Positions 48,348 to 58,629 of a stretch of DNA of 64,000 nt are shown here, piece by piece (positions within the stretch are counted from its first letter, which is position 1; every line of letters starts with the position of its first letter). Location of the stretch: the NCBI RefSeq assembly GCF_000820045.1, contig NZ_CDBJ01000054.1:62727-126726 (forward strand). Direction: 5' to 3'. The DNA comes from Aeromonas rivuli (lineage in GTDB: Bacteria; Pseudomonadota; Gammaproteobacteria; Enterobacterales; Aeromonadaceae). Under the pieces are notes generated by a model. That model was not told the origin of the DNA, searched no databases, and was given only the letters and a program-made list of their open reading frames with translations. Both the position numbers and the translations under genes were made by a program.

Positions 48348-48438
48348 GGGCGCGTGATGAGTCTCAGGGGCCGTGACTCGTCTCCTGGCGTGAGTTAGCC
48401 CACAGGGTGGTGCAGTTTCCCGCCCTTTGCGGCCTTTG

Positions 48439-49986
48439 CTAGGTGTTCTGCGGCATTTCGGGATTGCGCTGTACGGATCTCCCGGGTGAAAAGATGAAGA
48501 AACTGATCGCTGCCAGCAGGAAGGCGCTGGCCGCCCCATAAACCATGACCCAGCCAAATCCGGCGACCAGAGCCTCATTGACCGCTTCGGCGGGGATGGC
48601 GATGTGCGGCAGCAAGGCGCTATGTTGCTCCAGCACAGCGATATCCCCGGCGGCTATTTTTTCCGCGAAAAGCCGCAGGCTCGCCCCCTCGACAATACCC
48701 AACTTGTTGCGCAGATAGGCCATGATGCCTTCAACCAGAATGAACCCCATCACGGCGATGTTGAATGCCAGCGAGATCATCCTGGCGCTGGTATCTGCTC
48801 CCGACGCCATGCCTACCCGTTCGGCTGATACTGCGGCGGTAATAGTGTTGGTGGTTGTGGTGTTGGTTAAACCCAGCCCAATTCCTGCCAAGACGGCCCC
48901 CGGCAAGAGCAGCCAGCCCGGTTGGGCAGACTGGCTGCCAGCTCTCATCAGCACGAAGCCCATGCCGATGATCGATAGCCCCACAGGGATCACGATGCCG
49001 GCTTGATAGCGCATCGCCAAGCGTTCAGCCAGTGGCGGGATGAACAGGGTGGGCAAGGTGTAGGCCAGCAGGGCGAGGCCGGTCTGCACGTTGTCATACC
49101 CCAAAGCCACATGGAAATAGATCGGCAGATAGATGATGAATGGCCAGAAGCTGAAGTTTTGCCCCATGGATCCGAGCAAGGCACCGGAAAAGTTGCGCAC
49201 CCGAAACATTGAGAACTCCAGCATGGGCCTACGGCTGGTTCGCTCGGCAACCACGAAACTGGCGAAGCTCAGCATGGACATTCCTATGATGCTCATGGCG
49301 GCGGCACTGCCAAATCCAAGCACCGGACCTTGAGTGACGAACAGGACCAGGCAGAACACGGCAACCGACAAGGTGGCGATCCCTTTGATATCGAGGTGGG
49401 TCGCATGAGGATCGCGGGACTCCTGCACCCCTATCTGGCTGAGCAGCAAGGTCATGACGGCCAGGACCGCGTGGATCAGAAATACCCATTGCCAGCTCGC
49501 CAGCGCCAGGATGGCGCCACCCACTATCGGGCCAAAGCCGAGACCGGCGCCGAACACCATCCCCCACCAGGCAAAGGCGGCGCCGCGTTCACGCCCATCC
49601 CGAAACTGATTGGACAAGATGGCAATCTGGCAGATCAGCATCATCGCAGCACTCAATCCCTGGAGAAAGCGTGCCACGATCAACACGGCGGCGCTCTCGG
49701 CCAGTCCACAGATGAGCGACGTGACGCCGAAGGCAAGAATGCCGATGGTGAAGATGCGTTTACGACCGTAACGGTCGGCCAGGGTACCAACGCCCATCAG
49801 GATGGTTGTCATCGCAATGGTATAGGCGGCCATGATCCATTGGAGCTGCCGGAAACTGGCTCCCATGACCTGCTCTATGGTGGATAGAATGGGCGGGACG
49901 CTGGAAATCTCCAGTCCCAGCATCAACGCGGACAAGCAGACGGCAGCCAGGGCAAAGGAGCCTTGGCGTCTTGGTGACAGTGTCAT
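48439..49986 (-). CDS. MFS drug exporter, DHA2 (14-helix) family
   Basis: A 515-residue proton-driven exporter. The length, the number of hydrophobic segments and the motif GTLADRYGRKRIF in the loop between helices 2 and 3 place it in the major facilitator superfamily, probably the 14-helix DHA2 branch. Motif C-like GMVFGAGLGFGPIVGG follows in helix 5. The final loop before the last helix (about residues 430-470) is a long periplasmic segment. The gene diverges from a LysR regulator with 169 nt between their starts, a standard arrangement for an inducible efflux or metabolite exporter. The substrate cannot be inferred. Confidence 0.88.
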   Translation of the reverse strand: MTLSPRRQGSFALAAVCLSALMLGLEISSVPPILSTIEQVMGASFRQLQWIMAAYTIAMTTILMGVGTLADRYGRKRIFTIGILAFGVTSLICGLAESAAVLIVARFLQGLSAAMMLICQIAILSNQFRDGRERGAAFAWWGMVFGAGLGFGPIVGGAILALASWQWVFLIHAVLAVMTLLLSQIGVQESRDPHATHLDIKGIATLSVAVFCLVLFVTQGPVLGFGSAAAMSIIGMSMLSFASFVVAERTSRRPMLEFSMFRVRNFSGALLGSMGQNFSFWPFIIYLPIYFHVALGYDNVQTGLALLAYTLPTLFIPPLAERLAMRYQAGIVIPVGLSIIGMGFVLMRAGSQSAQPGWLLLPGAVLAGIGLGLTNTTTTNTITAAVSAERVGMASGADTSARMISLAFNIAVMGFILVEGIMAYLRNKLGIVEGASLRLFAEKIAAGDIAVLEQHSALLPHIAIPAEAVNEALVAGFGWVMVYGAASAFLLAAISFFIFSPGRSVQRNPEMPQNT

Positions 49987-50155
49987 GGGGTACCTTCAAA
50001 TGATGGGAACATGGGGGGCCTGTTAGGCGCCACCTCAAGAGCGAGCCGCACGCAAAAAGACACGTACGACACCTCGATGAAGGATGTTAGGGAATACAGA
50101 ACTATTGCTCAATGGTATGGTTGGGTATATCAGAGACAACAAATTTGGATGGTTC

Positions 50156-51034
50156 ATGACTCGACAGGTGCTTGATGTGGAGTCGGTGCTGGCATTCGTC
50201 ACCATCGCTGATTTTCAGAGTTTCACCAGAGCCGCCGAGGCCCTGGGGACGACCCAGGGCGCCATCAGCGTGAAATTGAAGCGCCTGGAGGATCGACTCG
50301 GCTACAAACTGCTCGAACGCACCCCCAGGCTGGTGCGGCTGTCGGCGCAGGGCAGTGTCTTTCTCAATCCGGCCCGTGAGTTCGTTGCCGCCCATGACCG
50401 CGCCATGGTCGCGCTGGTTTGCGAAAGCCGACGCTTTCGGTTGGGCATTGCCGAGCATGTGGCGGGGCCCGAAATCCCGTTGTTGTTGGCACGGCTCAGC
50501 GAGCGCGATCCCGCCCTGACAATCGAAGTGCGGCTGGAGAATTCCCGCAGCTTGCTCAACGCCTTTGACGAAGGGGCGCTCGACGCTGTGATTGTCCGCC
50601 AGGAAGATGATCGCCGCAGTGGTGAAGATTTGGGGCCGGAGCACTTTGGCTGGTTTGCCGCTCCCGGCTTCTATCATCAGCCAGGGAAACCGGTACGACT
50701 GGCCGCCCTCGCACCTTGTTGTGGTGTGCGCGACATCGCCATTCGAGCACTGAGTGGTGCTGACATTGAGTGGAGTGAAGTCTTTGTTGGTGGAGGTCAT
50801 TCGGCCGTCATGGCCGCCGTGTCGGCCGGGCTGGCGGTCGCTGCGTTATCTTGCCGTCTGGCGCCACCCGATGCGGTGGAAGTAGGGCAGCGTCTGGGCC
50901 TGCCCGCGTTGCCCTCGTCGAGGATCATGCTCCATTCGACACTGACGGATCACCGCTCGCGCGATGCCCTGCGGACACTGGTTGCTGTGTATCGGGAGCA
51001 CCGCGTGCCAGCGCATGCCAGTGTGGCATTCTGA
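50156..51034 (+). CDS. LysR family transcriptional regulator
   Basis: A 292-residue LysR-type regulator. The N-terminal winged helix reads LAFVTIADFQSFTRAAEALG then TQGAISVKLKRLEDRLG and LLERTPRLVRLSAQG, all canonical. The effector-binding domain covers the rest. I set the start at MTRQVLDVESVLAFV behind TTTGGATGGTTC; the frame is open 24 codons further upstream. It probably controls the divergent MFS exporter from the shared 169-nt region. The ligand is unknown. Confidence 0.9.
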   Translation: MTRQVLDVESVLAFVTIADFQSFTRAAEALGTTQGAISVKLKRLEDRLGYKLLERTPRLVRLSAQGSVFLNPAREFVAAHDRAMVALVCESRRFRLGIAEHVAGPEIPLLLARLSERDPALTIEVRLENSRSLLNAFDEGALDAVIVRQEDDRRSGEDLGPEHFGWFAAPGFYHQPGKPVRLAALAPCCGVRDIAIRALSGADIEWSEVFVGGGHSAVMAAVSAGLAVAALSCRLAPPDAVEVGQRLGLPALPSSRIMLHSTLTDHRSRDALRTLVAVYREHRVPAHASVAF

Positions 51035-51232
51035 ACATGGCCCTTTGTCGGGGGGCTCCCATCGCTCTCGTTGGCGTGCCAGCCTCTTCTGCCCGAGGGT
51101 GTCACATGCTTTACTTTTCGCGCTGTGCCAGCGTGATGAAGCTGGGTTGATTGTCCATGCCGGGCGCGATGATCCACATTGTGGCCGCTGAGTAATGGAT
51201 TCTTCTCGCGCCCAGATAGCGACCATTCAAAC

Positions 51233-51260
51233 TTGTCTGGGTTGTCACGTCTGATACAAT
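51233..51260 (+). promoter_or_regulatory. Probable thrS promoter
   Basis: TTGTCT and TACAAT separated by 16 nt. Transcription from near 51267 would give a leader of about 165 nt carrying the operator hairpins described next. Confidence 0.6.
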
Positions 51261-51346
51261 CCTCGACTGTCCCCGTTAATGGATAGCCTCGCACGGAGTA
51301 AAGTGCGTATCACCGCGTGTAGCAGCCGTATTGTGAACGGTGAAAC

Positions 51347-51412
51347 ATCAAGGTGAGTTGCTTGATATTGAAGGATATTTTCAATTCACACGTGGCCTTT
51401 GGTAGGGGTCAC
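51347..51412 (+). promoter_or_regulatory. thrS leader operator with tRNA-Thr anticodon-arm mimic
   Basis: Hairpin GTGGCCT (51392-51398)/GGGTCAC (51406-51412) has a 7-nt loop TTGGTAG with GGT, the anticodon of a threonine tRNA, at the anticodon position. A second hairpin ATCAAG/CTTGAT lies at 51347-51366. In E. coli ThrRS binds such a tRNA-like leader and represses its own translation; the position just before the start codon fits. Confidence 0.65.
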
Positions 51413-51431
51413 CACTGTCAAGGAAGCAATC

Positions 51432-53360
51432 ATGCCAATCATTACTCTGCCTGACGGCAGTCAACGTCAATTTGCCCAGGCCGTTTCCGTCATGGACGTC
51501 GCCGCGGACATAGGTCCCGGTCTCGCCAAGGCGTGCATTGCCGGTCGGGTGAACGGTGAACTGGTGGATGCCTGCGAGCTGATCGAAGCCGATGCCCAGC
51601 TCTCCATCATCACCGCCAAAGACGAAGAGGGTCTCGAGATCCTGCGTCACTCCTGCGCGCACCTGCTCGGTCATGCCATCAAGCAACTCTGGCCGCAGAC
51701 CAAGATGGCCATAGGTCCTGTCATCGACAACGGCTTCTACTATGACGTCGATCTCGATCATACCCTGACCGAAGAGGACATGGCTGCACTGGAAGCCCGT
51801 ATGCTCGAGTTGGCAGACAAGGATTATGACGTCGTCAAGAAGCGGGTCTCCTGGCAGGAGGCGCGCGATGTGTTCGCGGCCCGTGGCGAGAGCTATAAAG
51901 TCGAGATCCTGGATCAGAATATCGCCCGTGATGATAAGCCCGGTCTCTATCATCACGAAGAGTACGTCGACATGTGTCGTGGCCCCCACGTGCCCAACAT
52001 GCGTCATTGCCACCATTTCAAGTTGCAGAAGATGTCCGGCGCTTACTGGCGTGGCGACTCCAACAACAAGATGCTGCAGCGTATTTACGGTACCGCCTGG
52101 GCCGACAAGAAGCAGCTCAAGGCCTACTTGCAACGCCTCGAAGAGGCCGCCAAGCGTGACCACCGAAAAATTGGCAAGCAGCTCGACCTGTATCACATGC
52201 AGGAAGAGGCCCCCGGCATGGTGTTCTGGCACAACGATGGCTGGACCATCTTCCGTGAGCTGGAAACCTTCATGCGCACCAAGCTGCGTGAGTATGACTA
52301 TCAGGAGGTGAAAGGCCCCTCCATGATGGATCGCGTGCTGTGGGAACGCTCCGGTCACTGGGATAAATATGCCCAAGGCATGTTCACTACCCAGTCCGAG
52401 AACCGTGAGTACGCCATCAAGCCGATGAACTGCCCGGGTCACGTGCAGATCTTCAACCAGGGCCTCAAGTCCTACCGCGACCTGCCATTGCGCATGGCCG
52501 AGTTTGGCTCCTGCCACCGCAATGAGCCGTCCGGTTCCCTGCATGGTCTGATGCGAGTCCGTGGTTTTACCCAGGATGACGCTCACATCTTCTGTACCGA
52601 AGATCAGATCATGGAAGAGGTTTCGGCCTGTATCCGTATGGTCTATGACGTCTACGGCACCTTTGGCTTCGAAAACATCGTGGTCAAGCTTTCGACTCGT
52701 CCGGAACAGCGCATCGGTTCAGATGAAGCCTGGGATCGCGCCGAAGCGGCCCTGGCCGAAGCCCTGGTGCTGAACGGCCTGAAGTACGATCTGCAGCCGG
52801 GTGAAGGGGCGTTCTACGGCCCTAAAATTGAATTCACCCTGCACGATTGCCTGGATCGTGCGTGGCAGTGTGGTACAGTGCAGCTCGATTTCGCCCTGCC
52901 AGGTCGGCTGGGCGCCACTTATGTGGGCGAGGACAACGAGCGTCACGTCCCCGTGATGATACATCGCGCCATCTTGGGGTCCATCGAGCGCTTCATCGGC
53001 ATATTGACCGAAGAGTACGCAGGACTGTTCCCTACCTGGTTGGCACCGACTCAGGCCGTGGTGATGAATATCACGGATAATCAGGCCGATTATGCCGTAA
53101 AAGTGGCCAAAGCATTGAATGATGCGGGCCTTCGTGCAAAAGCGGACTTGAGAAATGAGAAGATTGGCTTTAAAATCCGCGAGCATACTTTGAAACGAGT
53201 ACCTTTCATGCTGGTCTGTGGCGATAAAGAAGTTGAAGCCGGTCAGATTGCAGTACGGACTCGTAAAGGGGCTGACCTGGGCACTTATCCTGTTGAAGAG
53301 CTAATCGCTCTACTGTCCCAGGAAGTTCAGACCCGCGGACAAAAGAAAGTGGAGGAATAA
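51432..53360 (+). CDS. thrS: Threonyl-tRNA synthetase
   Basis: A 642-residue class II synthetase, exactly the length of E. coli ThrRS. It has an N-terminal TGS domain ([13 protein letters not shown]), then the editing domain with [16 protein letters not shown], then the catalytic core. There the zinc ligands lie in [12 protein letters not shown] and the later histidines, and class II motif 2 is [20 protein letters not shown]. The C-terminal anticodon-binding domain includes [18 protein letters not shown]. The ATG at 51432 follows AAGGAAGCAATC. It heads the translation cluster and is probably autoregulated through the leader hairpin. infC starts four bases after the stop. Confidence 0.98.
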   Translation: MPIITLPDGSQRQFAQAVSVMDVAADIGPGLAKACIAGRVNGELVDACELIEADAQLSIITAKDEEGLEILRHSCAHLLGHAIKQLWPQTKMAIGPVIDNGFYYDVDLDHTLTEEDMAALEARMLELADKDYDVVKKRVSWQEARDVFAARGESYKVEILDQNIARDDKPGLYHHEEYVDMCRGPHVPNMRHCHHFKLQKMSGAYWRGDSNNKMLQRIYGTAWADKKQLKAYLQRLEEAAKRDHRKIGKQLDLYHMQEEAPGMVFWHNDGWTIFRELETFMRTKLREYDYQEVKGPSMMDRVLWERSGHWDKYAQGMFTTQSENREYAIKPMNCPGHVQIFNQGLKSYRDLPLRMAEFGSCHRNEPSGSLHGLMRVRGFTQDDAHIFCTEDQIMEEVSACIRMVYDVYGTFGFENIVVKLSTRPEQRIGSDEAWDRAEAALAEALVLNGLKYDLQPGEGAFYGPKIEFTLHDCLDRAWQCGTVQLDFALPGRLGATYVGEDNERHVPVMIHRAILGSIERFIGILTEEYAGLFPTWLAPTQAVVMNITDNQADYAVKVAKALNDAGLRAKADLRNEKIGFKIREHTLKRVPFMLVCGDKEVEAGQIAVRTRKGADLGTYPVEELIALLSQEVQTRGQKKVEE

Positions 53361-53363
53361 GCT

Positions 53364-53912
53364 ATAAAAGGCGGAAAAAAACTGGGCAAGCAACCGCAAG
53401 CCCGCGCTCACCGGATCAATACCGAGATTCGTCTGAAAGAAGTTCGTTTGACTGGACTTGATGGTGAGCCTTTGGGCGTCGTCGAAATCCATGATGCACT
53501 GAACTTGGCCCTTGAGGCTGGAGTAGATCTGGTCGAGATCAGCCCTAACGCTGAACCGCCCGTTTGCCGAATCATGGATTACGGCAAATTCCTCTACGAG
53601 AAGAGCAAGACCACCAAAGAACAGAAGAAAAAGCAGAAAGTTGTCCAGGTCAAGGAAATCAAATTCCGTCCTGGTACAGACGAAGGCGACTATCAGGTAA
53701 AACTACGCAACCTGGTTCGCTTTTTAGAAGACGGGGACAAGGCGAAGGTCACCCTGCGCTTCCGCGGTCGTGAAATGGCTCACCAGGATCTTGGTATCAA
53801 GGTACTGGAGCGCGTCAAGAACGATCTGGAAGAGCTGGCCGTAGTCGAGTCGTTCCCGAAAGTCGAAGGCCGTCAAGCTGTGATGGTTCTCGCACCTAAG
53901 AAGAAATCTTAA
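53364..53912 (+). CDS. infC: Translation initiation factor IF-3, with AUA start codon
   Basis: A 182-residue IF-3 (180 aa in E. coli). The start is taken as ATA at 53364, eight bases after GGAGG. From there the sequence reads as [20 protein letters not shown], which aligns with the E. coli N-terminus that begins at its own AUU codon. The first ATG (53448) would lose 28 conserved residues. Rare start codons on infC allow IF-3 to repress its own synthesis by rejecting non-canonical initiation. Conserved blocks are [21 protein letters not shown] and [20 protein letters not shown]. It is separated from thrS by only 3 nt, with its ribosome binding site inside thrS. Confidence 0.95.
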   Translation: MKGGKKLGKQPQARAHRINTEIRLKEVRLTGLDGEPLGVVEIHDALNLALEAGVDLVEISPNAEPPVCRIMDYGKFLYEKSKTTKEQKKKQKVVQVKEIKFRPGTDEGDYQVKLRNLVRFLEDGDKAKVTLRFRGREMAHQDLGIKVLERVKNDLEELAVVESFPKVEGRQAVMVLAPKKKS

Positions 53913-53927
53913 GGCCCACAAGAAATT

Positions 53928-53952
53928 GACTCATGGGTTCGCCCCATGAGTC
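53928..53952 (+). other. Hairpin between infC and rpmI
   Basis: Perfect 10-bp stem GACTCATGGG/CCCATGAGTC with a 5-nt loop and no T tract. It lies in the leader where L20 autoregulates rpmI-rplT in E. coli, so it could belong to that control or be a processing site. Confidence 0.45.
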
Positions 53953-53997
53953 GGTTCGCCTTGCGATTTTGTTGTCACTCACAATGCGGAGTATGAA

Positions 53998-54195
53998 ATG
54001 CCGAAGATGAAAACCAACCGGGGTGCTGCAAAGCGCTTCAAGAAGACTGGCTCAGGTCGCTTCAAGTGCAAGCATAACCACCTGCGTCACATCCTGACCA
54101 AGAAGAGCAGTAAGCGTAAGCGTAAGCTGGGGCCGAAGTTCATGGTTTCTGCTGCCGACCACAAACGTGTTGTCGCTTGTCTGCCGTACGCATAA
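53998..54195 (+). CDS. rpmI: 50S ribosomal protein L35
   Basis: A 65-residue, very basic protein equal in length to E. coli L35. The N-terminus [20 protein letters not shown] and the end VACLPYA are diagnostic. The ATG follows GCGGAGTATGAA. It lies 85 nt after infC with a hairpin between, and 14 nt before rplT, with which it is surely co-translated. Confidence 0.97.
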   Translation: MPKMKTNRGAAKRFKKTGSGRFKCKHNHLRHILTKKSSKRKRKLGPKFMVSAADHKRVVACLPYA

Positions 54196-54209
54196 GGGGG
54201 ATGTGAAAA

Positions 54210-54566
54210 ATGCCAAGAGTTAAACGTGGTGTGACTGCTCGCGCTCGTCACAAGAAAGTAATGAAAGCCGCCAAGGGTTACTACGGCGCCCGTTCCCGTG
54301 TCTACCGCGTAGCGGTACAAGCGGTAACCAAAGCTGGTCAGTATGCCTATCGTGACCGTCGCCAGAAAAAGCGTCAGTTCCGTCAGCTGTGGATTGCACG
54401 TATCAACGCTGCAGCCCGTCAGAATGGTCTGTCCTACAGCCGTCTGATCAACGGTCTGAAGAAAGCGTCTATCGAAATCGATCGCAAGATCCTGTCCGAT
54501 ATCGCTGTTCACGACAAGTTGGCTTTCACCGCCCTGGTTGAAAAGGCTAAAGCAGCGCTGGTTTAA
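54210..54566 (+). CDS. rplT: 50S ribosomal protein L20
   Basis: A 118-residue basic ribosomal protein, same length as E. coli L20, needed early in large-subunit assembly and a translational repressor of rpmI-rplT. Diagnostic segments are [40 protein letters not shown] and the closing VEKAKAAL. The ATG follows AAGGGGGATGTGAAAA. A terminator follows, so pheS-pheT-ihfA are partly a separate unit. Confidence 0.97.
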   Translation: MPRVKRGVTARARHKKVMKAAKGYYGARSRVYRVAVQAVTKAGQYAYRDRRQKKRQFRQLWIARINAAARQNGLSYSRLINGLKKASIEIDRKILSDIAVHDKLAFTALVEKAKAALV

Positions 54567-54585
54567 TCCGGTTCTGTTATGAAAG

Positions 54586-54614
54586 ATAAAAGGAGGCCCA
54601 GGCCTCCTTTTTTG
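54586..54614 (+). terminator. Terminator of rplT
   Basis: AAAAGGAGGCC/GGCCTCCTTTT 11-bp stem with a very short CA loop, then further T residues. Confidence 0.88.
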
Positions 54615-54750
54615 TATCTGCAATTCACCGAATTCTGTTACCAGACCCGACTGTTACCTCCGTATATCTGCAATATGATGTCGTATATGCCAACAAACTA
54701 GTGTTGTCGCCCCATATTTAACGGGGGGAGGGGATCAAGTCAGCCTCTTA

Positions 54751-54836
54751 CCCGATAACAAAATGATTTCTCGGGAGAAAAGGCTACCTTAACTATGGTC
54801 AGCCAAGGGGCTTTTTTTGTATTATCCCCCTCTTGA
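54751..54836 (+). promoter_or_regulatory. pheST leader region, possible attenuator
   Basis: Short mutually exclusive complementary segments (GGCT 54782, AGCC 54801, GGCT 54809) precede seven T residues, and CCCGA/TCGGG flanks them upstream. A possible leader ORF (MVSQGAFFVLSPS, 54795-54836) has only two Phe codons and a poor ribosome binding site. It occupies the place of the E. coli pheM attenuator but is not a clear copy. Confidence 0.3.
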
Positions 54837-54846
54837 CCTTATTTAG

Positions 54847-55869
<1,023 letters not shown>

Positions 55870-55881
55870 GGGCGAGAGAAC

Positions 55882-58281
55882 ATGAAATTCAGTAAATCCT
55901 GGGTGATGGAGTGGGTCCGCACCGAGTTGAGTGACAACGCACTGGCCGAGCAGATCACCATGGCGGGTCTGGAAGTGGACGCCATCGAGGCAGTCGCTGG
56001 CCAGTTCAACAACGTGGTCGTGGGTGAAGTGGTCGAGTGTGCCCAGCATCCGGATGCCGACAAGCTGCGGGTGACCAAGATCAACGTGGGCGAAGCCGAG
56101 CTGCTGGACATCGTCTGCGGCGCGCCGAACTGCCGCACCGGCTTGAAAGTGTGTGTGGCCAAAGTCGGGGCGACCCTGCCGGGCGATTTCACCATCAAGA
56201 AGGCCAAGCTGCGTGGCCAGCCGTCTCACGGCATGCTCTGCTCCTTCAGCGAGCTGGGTATCGAGGTGGAAGCGGACGGCATCATCGAGCTGCCGAGTGA
56301 TGCCCCCATCGGCACCGACATTCGCGACTACTTGAATCTGAACGACGTCGCCATCGACGTGGACTTGACCCCGAACCGGGCCGATTGCCTCGGCATTGCA
56401 GGTCTGGCCCGCGAGATTGGCGTGCTCAACAGCGTGGATGTGGTCGAGCCGAACTGGACCCCTGCTGCCGCTACCATAGACGCGACCTTCCCGATCCGGG
56501 TTGAAGCAACCGCCGATTGCCCCCGTTATCTGGGCCGCGTCATCAAGGGGCTGAACTTGCAAGCGCAGAGCCCGCTCTGGATGCAAGAGAAGCTGCGCCG
56601 TGGCGGCATTCGCTCCATCGACGCTATCGTCGACATCACCAACTTCCTGCTGCTGGAATATGGTCAGCCGATGCATGCCTTCGACTTGGCCAAGCTGGAA
56701 GGGGAACTGGTTGTACGCCGCGCCAAGAGCGATGAGCCGATGACCCTGCTGGACGGTACCGAGGTGAAGCTCAAAGAGACCACCCTGGTGATTGCCGATA
56801 CACAAGGCCCTGCCTGCATGGCCGGTATCTTCGGCGGCGATCGCACCGGTGTGTCCGAGACCACCACCGACATCCTGCTGGAGTGCGCCTTCTTCGCGCC
56901 GCTCTCCATCACCGGCCGGGCCCGTGCCTACGGTCTGCACACCGACTCTTCCCACCGCTTCGAGCGCGGGGTCGATCCCGAGCTGCAAGCCAAGGTGATG
57001 GACAGAGCCACCCGCCTGCTGCTGGACATTTGTGGCGGAGAGTGCGGCGGCGAAGCCGGTCCGGTCATCGAGGTCAAATCCGATGCCCATCTGCCCAAGG
57101 CTACCCCCATCAAGCTGCGCCGTGCCAAGCTCGACAAGGTGATCGGCATCAGCGTGGCCGACGCCCAGGTGCTCGAGATCCTGACCCGCCTCGGCATGCA
57201 GGTGACGGTTGACGCCGACGGCTGGACCGCGCTGGCCCCCTCCTGGCGTTTCGACATCGCCATCGAGGAAGACCTCATCGAGGAAGTGGCCCGCATCTAC
57301 GGCTACAACAAGATCCCGAACCTCAAACCCGCCGCCTCTCTGGCGATGGTGGAGCAGGCCGAAGGCCAGGTGACCCTCAAGCGGGTACGTGATCTGCTGG
57401 TCGACCGCGGTTTTCAGGAAGCCATCACCTACAGCTTCGTGGATCCCAAGGCTCAGCAGGCTCTGTTCCCCCAGAGCGATGCCCTGGTGCTGCCCAATCC
57501 AATCTCGGTCGAGATGTCCGCCATGCGCGTCTCTCTGTTCCCGGGTCTGGTGCAGGCGGTGGTCTACAACCAGAACCGCCAGCAGGGCCGTGTGCGTCTG
57601 TTCGAGCAGGGTCTGCGCTTCATCAAGGACGAGCGTGCCGAAAACGGCATCCGTCAGGAGCCGATGCTGGCCGGCATCATCACCGGCAACCAGAGCGATG
57701 AGCACTGGGACATCAAGAGCCGCGGCAGCGACTTCTTTGATTTGAAAGGGGATCTGGAAGCGGTACTGGATCTCACCGCCGAAGGGGCCAGCTTCAGCTT
57801 CGCACGTACCGAACACAGTGCCCTGCACCCGGGCCAGAGCGCGGCCATACTGCGCAACGGCGCGGTGATCGGCCACATCGGCGTGATCCACCCGAGCCTC
57901 GAGAAGAAGCTGGGTCTCAAGACCCGTGCCATCATGTTCGAGCTGGAGTTGAACAAGTTGATCCCTGCCAAGGTGCCGGTTGCGGCCGAAGTGTCCCGCT
58001 TCCCGGCCAACCGTCGCGACATCGCCGTGGTGGTCGACGCTGCGGTTCTGGCCGGTGATGTGCTCGCAGTAATTAAAAAAGTTGGCGGAAATCAGTTAGT
58101 TGGAATAAACTTGTTTGACGTATACCAGGGTGCTGGTATGGCAGAGGACAAGAAGAGCCTGGCCATCAGTCTTGTATTGCAAGACACCCAGCGCACCCTG
58201 GAGGAGAAAGAGATTGCCGAGACCGTAGACAATGTCGTGCGGGCCCTCGGTGAAGAGTTGAATGCATCCTTGAGGGATTGA
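55882..58281 (+). CDS. pheT: Phenylalanyl-tRNA synthetase beta subunit
   Basis: A 799-residue subunit (795 aa in E. coli) with the usual modules. They are an OB-fold tRNA-binding domain ([22 protein letters not shown]), a B3/B4 editing domain ([19 protein letters not shown]), a catalytic-like core (PTRAD-type [19 protein letters not shown]) and a C-terminal anticodon-binding domain ([14 protein letters not shown]). The ATG follows GGGCGAGAGAAC. The end is followed three bases later by ihfA, so the three genes form one coupled unit, as in E. coli. Confidence 0.98.
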   Translation: MKFSKSWVMEWVRTELSDNALAEQITMAGLEVDAIEAVAGQFNNVVVGEVVECAQHPDADKLRVTKINVGEAELLDIVCGAPNCRTGLKVCVAKVGATLPGDFTIKKAKLRGQPSHGMLCSFSELGIEVEADGIIELPSDAPIGTDIRDYLNLNDVAIDVDLTPNRADCLGIAGLAREIGVLNSVDVVEPNWTPAAATIDATFPIRVEATADCPRYLGRVIKGLNLQAQSPLWMQEKLRRGGIRSIDAIVDITNFLLLEYGQPMHAFDLAKLEGELVVRRAKSDEPMTLLDGTEVKLKETTLVIADTQGPACMAGIFGGDRTGVSETTTDILLECAFFAPLSITGRARAYGLHTDSSHRFERGVDPELQAKVMDRATRLLLDICGGECGGEAGPVIEVKSDAHLPKATPIKLRRAKLDKVIGISVADAQVLEILTRLGMQVTVDADGWTALAPSWRFDIAIEEDLIEEVARIYGYNKIPNLKPAASLAMVEQAEGQVTLKRVRDLLVDRGFQEAITYSFVDPKAQQALFPQSDALVLPNPISVEMSAMRVSLFPGLVQAVVYNQNRQQGRVRLFEQGLRFIKDERAENGIRQEPMLAGIITGNQSDEHWDIKSRGSDFFDLKGDLEAVLDLTAEGASFSFARTEHSALHPGQSAAILRNGAVIGHIGVIHPSLEKKLGLKTRAIMFELELNKLIPAKVPVAAEVSRFPANRRDIAVVVDAAVLAGDVLAVIKKVGGNQLVGINLFDVYQGAGMAEDKKSLAISLVLQDTQRTLEEKEIAETVDNVVRALGEELNASLRD

Positions 58282-58284
58282 TCT

Positions 58285-58584
58285 ATGGCGCTTACCAAAG
58301 CCGACATTGCAGAGCACCTGTTCACCCAGCTCGGGATGAGCAAGCGTGAAGCCAAAGATATGGTGGAAGCCTTCTTTGAGGAGATCCGACAGGCGCTGGA
58401 ACGCGGCGAACAAGTCAAAATCTCGGGCTTCGGTAATTTTGATCTTCGTGAGAAGAACCAGCGTCCAGGACGTAACCCCAAGACGGGCGAGGATATTCCC
58501 ATCAGCGCCCGTCGGGTGGTGACCTTCCGCCCCGGCCAGAAACTCAAGGCCAGGGTTGAGACGGTCGAACCCAATGAGTCTTGA
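58285..58584 (+). CDS. ihfA: Integration host factor alpha subunit
   Basis: A 99-residue HU-family DNA-bending protein, equal in length to E. coli IHF-alpha. It forms a heterodimer with IhfB (not in this window). Diagnostic parts are [13 protein letters not shown], the [21 protein letters not shown] beta-arm with the intercalating proline, and [16 protein letters not shown]. It starts three bases after the pheT stop and is followed by a perfect terminator. Confidence 0.98.
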   Translation: MALTKADIAEHLFTQLGMSKREAKDMVEAFFEEIRQALERGEQVKISGFGNFDLREKNQRPGRNPKTGEDIPISARRVVTFRPGQKLKARVETVEPNES

Positions 58585-58595
58585 GTTAACTAACG

Positions 58596-58624
58596 AAAAG
58601 CCAGGCGTCTGCCTGGCTTTTGCT
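58596..58624 (+). terminator. Terminator of pheST-ihfA
   Basis: Perfect 11-bp stem AAAAGCCAGGC/GCCTGGCTTTT with a 4-nt loop. It ends nine bases before the sensor kinase ATG, so that gene needs its own or read-through transcription. Confidence 0.9.
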
Positions 58625-58629
58625 ATGTC

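Noticed and set aside
54795-54836. MVSQGAFFVLSPS as a pheM leader peptide
   Set aside because: Only two Phe codons, both inside the T tract, and a ribosome binding site too distant. Kept only as a weak possibility.
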